Positions 32,169 to 36,326 of a DNA stretch of 36,326 nt are shown piece by piece (position 1 is the first letter of the stretch; every line of letters begins with the position of its first letter). The notes beneath the pieces were generated by a model. It was not told the origin of the DNA. It saw only the letters and a program-made list of their open reading frames with translations, and ran no database searches. The stretch covers positions 1 through 36,326 of the forward strand of contig JSZA02000070.1 in NCBI GenBank assembly GCA_000785145.2. Direction: 5' to 3'. A program made the position numbers and the translations under genes. Origin of the DNA: Candidatus Thiomargarita nelsonii (GTDB lineage Bacteria; Pseudomonadota; Gammaproteobacteria; Beggiatoales; Beggiatoaceae).

Positions 32169-32927
32169 ATGCACATAAAAAAACTATTTATTACCCTAAT
32201 ATTAATACTGATACCCAGCACAGTCTCATCAACACAAGCCTCAATCTTGGATGCACTCAGGGCAGGCATTCCATCATCTATCGTCGCCTCAAAAATCGAT
32301 CAACTGATCCAAGATGCGCCCAACTGTAGCACAGTACACTTTCTGCGTTCTATTTTACAAAACTATCCAAGCAATAAAGCAATAATTTATAGGATAGCCC
32401 GACGTTTTCATCAACTGTGAAAAAGACGCTTTAAAGCATACCCTGCTTCAACAGGCAGAACAACTATCTATCACTCAAACTGTGAACAAACTATTAACCA
32501 GTCTGACAGATAAAAAAGCCATTCCAACATTTTTTTACAAGTTCAAGAAGGCTTTTATTTAAAAACCGGCGGATTATTTAGAGCCGCACTTTCTCCCTCA
32601 AAACGTTACTTGAGCGTGAGCCAAATTGAAGAAAAGGGAGCCATTAAAATATGGGATTTAAAAACCGGTTATTTTATCAGTTCCCTCTCTGAAAATTTCA
32701 CCACTATATCAACCTTTATTAATGACCGTTATTTAGCTCAAACGCAAACCTCTTGTGAGTGAGAACAAAGCACAAGTGGCGAAATTTATTGACAACAAAA
32801 CACTACTGCTGGGCAATGAAGGGGGAAAATTCTGCCTTTATGACATAGAACATTCATCTACAGGATGTGACTATTCTGTCAAAACAACGGAACATTTTGA
32901 GCTTGAAATCATGCGTACTTTAAAAGT
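32169..32927 (+). pseudogene. Exported WD40-repeat protein, multiply frameshifted
   Basis: ATG 32169 opens with a signal peptide (MHIKKLFITLILILIPSTVS) and QASILDALRAGIPSSIVASK. The frame ends at about 32420. The continuation in another frame reads CEKDALKHTLLQQAEQLSIT; a third gives EGFYLKTGGLFRAALSPSKR, YLSVSQIEEKGAIKIWDLKT (a WD40 blade with IWDLKTG), then, after a stop at 32761, FIDNKTLLLGNEGGKFCLYD (another blade). At least three disruptions separate the parts, and the frame runs into a family C element at 32928. In such organisms these WD40 proteins often continue into a caspase-like C-terminus. Confidence 0.7.
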
Positions 32928-33151
32928 CAATGCCATTAAGTTAAGGATTTTTTGTAGGGTGGGTAGGGGCAATCCCTTGTGGTTGCCCGCTGCACCCACC
33001 AAACCTTTGAAATTTCTAACAATGGTGGGTTTCGCTCTCGCTCTACCCACCCTACAATATCTCTTAACTTAATGGCATTGGGATTTCTAACAATGGTGGG
33101 TTTCGCTTTCGCTCTACCCACCCTACAATATCTCTTAACTTAATGGCATTG
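32928..33151. repeat. Family C element plus 71-bp duplication of its right half
   Basis: Element 32928-33080 has CAATGCCATTAAGTTAAG and CTTAACTTAATGGCATTG ends. Bases 33083-33151 repeat 33012-33080 (one or two differences). No flanking target duplication was found. Confidence 0.85.
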
Positions 33152-33496
33152 GCCATTAGCCCCGATCCCAAGATAGTATAAATCAGGTAAATTTTTATTT
33201 TCTGCCGTGACATAGACTGTATAACCAAAGGGAAAACTCGTATTTTTCTGTTCGTCAGTGGCAATAAATGAAATTTGGTTGTAACCCGATTGGAGTGAGT
33301 CAACAAGCACTTCGATTTCTTTATCTTTTGAATTGACTGTCCATGTTTTACGTTTTGTCCCATTAACAATGACGGCTATGGTTTCGATAATTTGTTTGCC
33401 GGAGAGCCGTAATTTAAACGGTAAAAAAGTTTGCTTGATTTTTTTGCGGTTCAAGGGTGATATTTGAGGTGAAAGTATCTCCACTTGGGGTGGCAC
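33152..33496 (-). pseudogene. Caspase-family protein linker fragment, minus strand
   Basis: Minus-strand reading PPQVEILSPQISPLNRKKIK, IETIAVIVNGTKRKTWTVNS, VDSLQSGYNQISFIATDEQK and NLPDLYYLGIGAN. This is the Ig-like linker and the first strand (Y-x-L-x-I-G-x-N) of caspase/peptidase C14 proteins that carry N-terminal WD40 repeats. It is cut at LGIGAN by the element at 33081-33151 and, on the other side, by repeats from 33513. The catalytic His-Cys part is absent. Its orientation is opposite to the WD40 pieces at 32169-32927. Confidence 0.6.
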
Positions 33497-33512
33497 GGGT
33501 GGGGGAGTGGGT

Positions 33513-33734
33513 CAATGCCACCTTCGTTAAGGGCAACCACTTCGTAGGGGCGGGCAACCACAAGGGATTGCCCCTACACCCCAATGCCATTAAGTTAAGA
33601 GATATTGTAGGGTGGGTAGAGCGAGAGCGAAACCCACCTTTGTTATAAATTTCAAAGGTTTGGTGGGTGCAGCGGGCAACCACAAGGGATTGCCCCTACC
33701 CACCCTACAAAAAAAGCTTAACTTAATGGCATTG
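33513..33734. repeat. Nested family C elements
   Basis: A partial copy starts CAATGCCACCTTCGTTAAGG at 33513 and contains GGGCAACCAC modules. A full copy, 33582-33734, has both CAATGCCATTAAGTTAAG ends, the TGTAGGGTGGGTAGAGCGAG module and an inserted GGGCAACCACAAGGGATTGC. No target duplication was found. Confidence 0.8.
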
Positions 33735-33748
33735 TATTTAATAAGGGA

Positions 33749-33910
33749 ATGGAAAAACAGAAGTCATCTATTTTAGAGGGAGAGGGTATTTTTACGCCAG
33801 AATTTGACTCAAAATTCCAGGAATTAATCAGAGTTCCACATACGCCTTGGCTTCCAAATATGGAATTGTTTAGTGATATTCCTCTTCTATGTACAGGACA
33901 AAAAAAATGA
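33749..33910 (+). CDS. Short open frame, possibly a gene 3' remnant
   Basis: 53 codons from ATG 33749: MEKQKSSILEGEGIFTPEFD then FQELIRVPHTPWLPNMELFS. It has no good ribosome-binding site, and the frame is open upstream into the element at 33734, so this may be the end of a gene whose start was lost. I recognise no family. Confidence 0.35.
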   Translation: MEKQKSSILEGEGIFTPEFDSKFQELIRVPHTPWLPNMELFSDIPLLCTGQKK

Positions 33911-33931
33911 ACTTCAACCTAAATTTGTCAC

Positions 33932-33963
33932 TTGGAGTCCAAAGCTTTAGCTTTGGACTCCAA
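33932..33963. repeat. Family A palindrome after lptG
   Basis: TTGGAGTCCAAAGCTTTAGC and its inverse, 18 bases past the lptG stop (minus strand). It is a stem-loop well placed to end lptFG transcription, though without a clear T-run. Confidence 0.7.
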
Positions 33964-33981
33964 ATAACCAGACATTTTAAA

Positions 33982-35058
33982 TTAAACAACACGCCGCATC
34001 AATACAACAGCCATGCTCAAAAACAATATCGGAGGCAATAAAGCACTGATAATTGGATAAATACCATACACTAAACCAATACTACCACTCGCTTGATTTA
34101 GCATATGAAAACCAATACCAATCAACGCGCCCACTAAAACACGTTGCCCTATCGACACACTGCGTAATGAGCCAAAAACGAAAGGAATCGCTAAAAAAAT
34201 CATGGTAATGCTGACTATGGGATAACTTAAGCGTGTCCAAAAAGCTAACTCATATTGTGCCGTGCCCTGTCCATTTTGTCGCGAATATTCAATATATTTA
34301 TACAAACCCCAGCTAGACAATTTGTGTGGACGCACCTTAACAATTTTGATCAATGTCGGGTTTAATATCGCTTCCCATGTTGTCGATTCTAAAAACTGCT
34401 GTGTCACTTGAAAAGGCGCAAGATTGCTTTTTTCCACCTTATAAAGTTGCCATTGTCCATCCTCATAATAAGCCGTTTCTGCATAAGTGATAGCACGTAA
34501 ATGTTGCTCGCCATCAAATTCATACAAGGAAATCGAACCAAAGCCTCCATCAGGGCGAATAGAAGTAATATTGATAAAATCCTCACCGTCGCGTGCCCAA
34601 AAACCGTAGCGCCCACTAAATCCTATTTGTTGACCTTGATTTTCAGATTGTGCAATCGCTCGCATATAATAACCATATTGTCCGCTCTTAGGTGCTAAAG
34701 TTTCACCAATCAACATGACCAAAAAAGTTAATACTAATCCCACTTTCAGCACAGAAATAGCAATACGCACAATGGATACGCCAGCCGCCCGCATCACCGT
34801 TAATTCACTGTTATTTGCTAACAGCCCTAAAGCTAATAAACTACCCAGTAAGGCAGCACTGGGAAAAACATCATAAATATGTCGCGGGATTTCTAAAACG
34901 ACATATTGAATGGCTTCCCATAGTCCATAAGATCGCTTGCCTATATCATTCACTTCATCTATAAAAGAAAAAAAGGTAAATAAGCCGACTAGCACTAATA
35001 GAACTATTAAGATGCCGGCTAGCACAGTTTTACCAATATATATATCAATTTTTTTCAT
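33982..35058 (-). CDS. lptG: Lipopolysaccharide export permease LptG
   Basis: 358 residues, the usual length. N-terminal MKKIDIYIGKTVLAGILIVL with three membrane spans, a central periplasmic beta-jellyroll (about 135-270) and three C-terminal spans. Family marks: YDVFPSAALLGSLLALGLLA, NNSELTVMRAAGVSIVRI (coupling helix to the LptB ATPase), and SYPIVSITMIFLAIPFVFG. With LptF and LptB it extracts lipopolysaccharide from the inner membrane and feeds the Lpt bridge. The start lies within lptF's last 14 bases. It ends MRRVV. Confidence 0.97.
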   Translation of the reverse strand: MKKIDIYIGKTVLAGILIVLLVLVGLFTFFSFIDEVNDIGKRSYGLWEAIQYVVLEIPRHIYDVFPSAALLGSLLALGLLANNSELTVMRAAGVSIVRIAISVLKVGLVLTFLVMLIGETLAPKSGQYGYYMRAIAQSENQGQQIGFSGRYGFWARDGEDFINITSIRPDGGFGSISLYEFDGEQHLRAITYAETAYYEDGQWQLYKVEKSNLAPFQVTQQFLESTTWEAILNPTLIKIVKVRPHKLSSWGLYKYIEYSRQNGQGTAQYELAFWTRLSYPIVSITMIFLAIPFVFGSLRSVSIGQRVLVGALIGIGFHMLNQASGSIGLVYGIYPIISALLPPILFLSMAVVLMRRVV

Positions 35059-36136
35059 AATTCTTAATTTTTAGAAACCAGCGGCGAGACTCATTTTTCA
35101 AAAAGGGTAAATGAAACCAAACCAATACAATGAGCAACAAACAAAGATGCACCCACCAAAGCCCAATCCAAGGAGAAACATCACCACGTTCAATCCATTT
35201 TGTGCCCACATTCAGTAAATTACCATAAATTAAATAAATCAAAATACCAAGCACTATTTTGGCATATTGCCCTTGGCGTGGCGTGGTCTTCGATAAAGGT
35301 ATTGCCAGTGCCGCCAATAAAATCACAGATAAGGGTAAAGATAAACGCCATTGCAATTCCGCTTGGAGGGCTGTCTCTTCTGCAAACAACAGCGAATAAG
35401 TTGATAGAGCCTCACGTTCACTCCCTTGAGGGGCATCAAGGCGTTTTGGGATTCTAATACGATGCTCGGCAAATTCAATGACATTAGATTTCAAACGGCC
35501 CCGTTGGGTTTCATAACGATGACCATCAACAAATACCATAAACAATTGGCCAGCCTCCATCGTTTGATAACCCTTTTTAGCCACCAAAACCACCTGCTTT
35601 TGTTCAGGTAAGCGAATTTGCAGAAACAAGTTTTGCATAGTATCACTTTCAATCTCTTCTACATAAAAAATAGCTTGACCGTGATAAAGATCTTTAAAAC
35701 GCCCTGGTGCAATACCAGTGACTTCAGCAACCGTATTTAATTTGACTTGTAAAATAGCCATTTTTTTTTCTGCCCAAGGCGCTATTATTAAAGACAATAT
35801 CGCGATGAAAATCGCAAAAATAACAGCAAAGCTGATGATACTGGTGACAGGCACCGCAATGCCACAGGCAGCCATAGCCGTAATTTCATTATCTTTATAT
35901 AAGCGCCCCAAGGTTAACAAAAGTGCTAAAAAAAATCCCAAGGGTAAAATGAGCATCAAATCGCTTAATAATTTCAGAGCGAGTAATTTAAAAATAAATG
36001 CCACTGGTAAATCGCCTACCGAGGCTTGTACTAAATAGCTCATAAACCGATGACTGATATAAATCAGTATCAATAATGCGCTCAAAGCTAATAAAATATA
36101 TAGTATTTCACGAAATAAGTAACGACTAATAATCAA
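35045..36136 (-). CDS. lptF: Lipopolysaccharide export permease LptF
   Basis: 363 residues. The start is TTG at 36136 (MIISRYLFREILYILLALSA), behind AGGAG about ten bases upstream; no in-frame ATG fits the conserved N-terminus. It has six spans split three and three around a periplasmic domain, with LPLGFFLALLLTLGRLYKDN and EITAMAACGIAVPV as the coupling region, and LQAELQWRLSLPLSVILLAA in the second half. It is the partner of LptG in the LptB2FG transporter, and overlaps it by 14 bases. The C-terminus WFLKIKNYEKN is charged. leuA/pepA-type neighbours lie outside the window, if present. Confidence 0.97.
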   Translation of the reverse strand: MIISRYLFREILYILLALSALLILIYISHRFMSYLVQASVGDLPVAFIFKLLALKLLSDLMLILPLGFFLALLLTLGRLYKDNEITAMAACGIAVPVTSIISFAVIFAIFIAILSLIIAPWAEKKMAILQVKLNTVAEVTGIAPGRFKDLYHGQAIFYVEEIESDTMQNLFLQIRLPEQKQVVLVAKKGYQTMEAGQLFMVFVDGHRYETQRGRLKSNVIEFAEHRIRIPKRLDAPQGSEREALSTYSLLFAEETALQAELQWRLSLPLSVILLAALAIPLSKTTPRQGQYAKIVLGILIYLIYGNLLNVGTKWIERGDVSPWIGLWWVHLCLLLIVLVWFHLPFLKNESRRWFLKIKNYEKN

Positions 36137-36159
36137 AAAAAGTACTCCTTTTGTTTTGC

Positions 36160-36194
36160 GTTTTATTAAAAAAATGAATACAATGCCTTGTCAA
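36160..36194 (-). promoter_or_regulatory. Possible lptFG promoter
   Basis: A perfect TTGACA (minus strand, 36189-36194) is followed after 17-18 bases by TTTAAT/TTAATA, about 30 bases before the lptF start. The -10 is weak. Confidence 0.4.
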
Positions 36195-36251
36195 AACACC
36201 GCATACGCCATTATTTTAGCGTTATTTCAAATAAATGAATACAATTAATGG

Positions 36252-36326
36252 CTAGTACTTTGTCAAACTTTAAATTTTGGGTTGGAGTACAAAGCTTTAG
36301 CTTTGTCAAGCAACGCACAAAGCTAA
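36252..36326. repeat. Family B element end with family A palindrome, cut by window
   Basis: CTAG-TACTTTGTCAA is a family B end. From 36284 it holds GGAGTACAAAGCTTTAGCTT, then AAAGCTAA at the window edge. The other end is outside. Confidence 0.6.

Noticed and set aside
31976..32269. Minus-strand 97-codon frame
   Set aside because: It is composed of family D repeat and the antisense of the WD40 protein's signal peptide.
32936..33683. Several 60-105 codon frames on both strands
   Set aside because: They consist mainly of family C repeat modules (WVERERNPPLL-type products).
1..36326. tRNA, rRNA or replication origin
   Set aside because: No cloverleaf with a conserved T-loop, no rRNA signature and no DnaA-box cluster were recognised by eye.

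Overview
This window looks like the chromosome of a gammaproteobacterium. It carries LptF-LptG, PutP, LutB-LutC, YgfX and a Mip/FkpA-type foldase, on an AT-leaning background packed with short palindromic and miniature mobile repeats. The mix of heavy repeat load, many decaying toxin-antitoxin genes, WD40/caspase-like proteins and beta-helix surface proteins recalls large sulfur-oxidising Thiotrichales (Beggiatoa/Thiomargarita-like). That placement is inference from gene content; no rRNA or other phylogenetic marker is present.

Layout. 1-3.1 kb: 3' end of a beta-helix surface protein, then a toxin-antitoxin (TA) graveyard (nucleotidyltransferase and MNT/HEPN remnants, frameshifted HigB-type toxin, intact HigA-type antitoxin), closed by a second fragment of the same beta-helix protein's C-terminus. 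3.2-5.3 kb: a phosphoribosyltransferase-like gene and, on the minus strand, a decayed ATPase plus TOPRIM-like pair. 5.3-7.6 kb: a 54-bp hairpin tandem array, then lutB-lutC (lactate oxidation). 7.8-13 kb: Uma2 nuclease, putP, truncated IS607 tnpA, Rpn nuclease fragment, ygfX, a glutaredoxin-like protein and a macrodomain protein, separated by repeats. 13-23 kb: a glycan/surface polysaccharide block of two giant multidomain glycosyltransferases flanking an AT-rich polytopic membrane protein. 23-25 kb: a lone tnpB with a candidate guide-RNA end. 25-32 kb: a HEPN-RNase candidate pair, an FKBP isomerase, and more TA modules (Phd plus a PIN gene broken by two miniature elements, an intact DUF433-PIN pair, a one-ORF HicA-HicB fusion) with an unrecognised two-gene set. 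32-34 kb: WD40/caspase-type wreckage between miniature elements. 34-36 kb: lptF-lptG on the minus strand.

The clearest new structure is the miniature-element landscape. One family has TIR TACTCTGTCAA flanked by CTAG. Another has TIR CAATGCCATTAAGTTAAG and shows 11-bp target duplications at two independent sites. At several insertions, virtual removal restores the host reading frame. Among recognisable TA pairs, where one partner is broken it is the toxin, while the antitoxin stays open. Best candidates for undescribed systems are the HEPN pair (25366-26362), the HicAB fusion (31370-31972) and the 30102-31348 gene pair.
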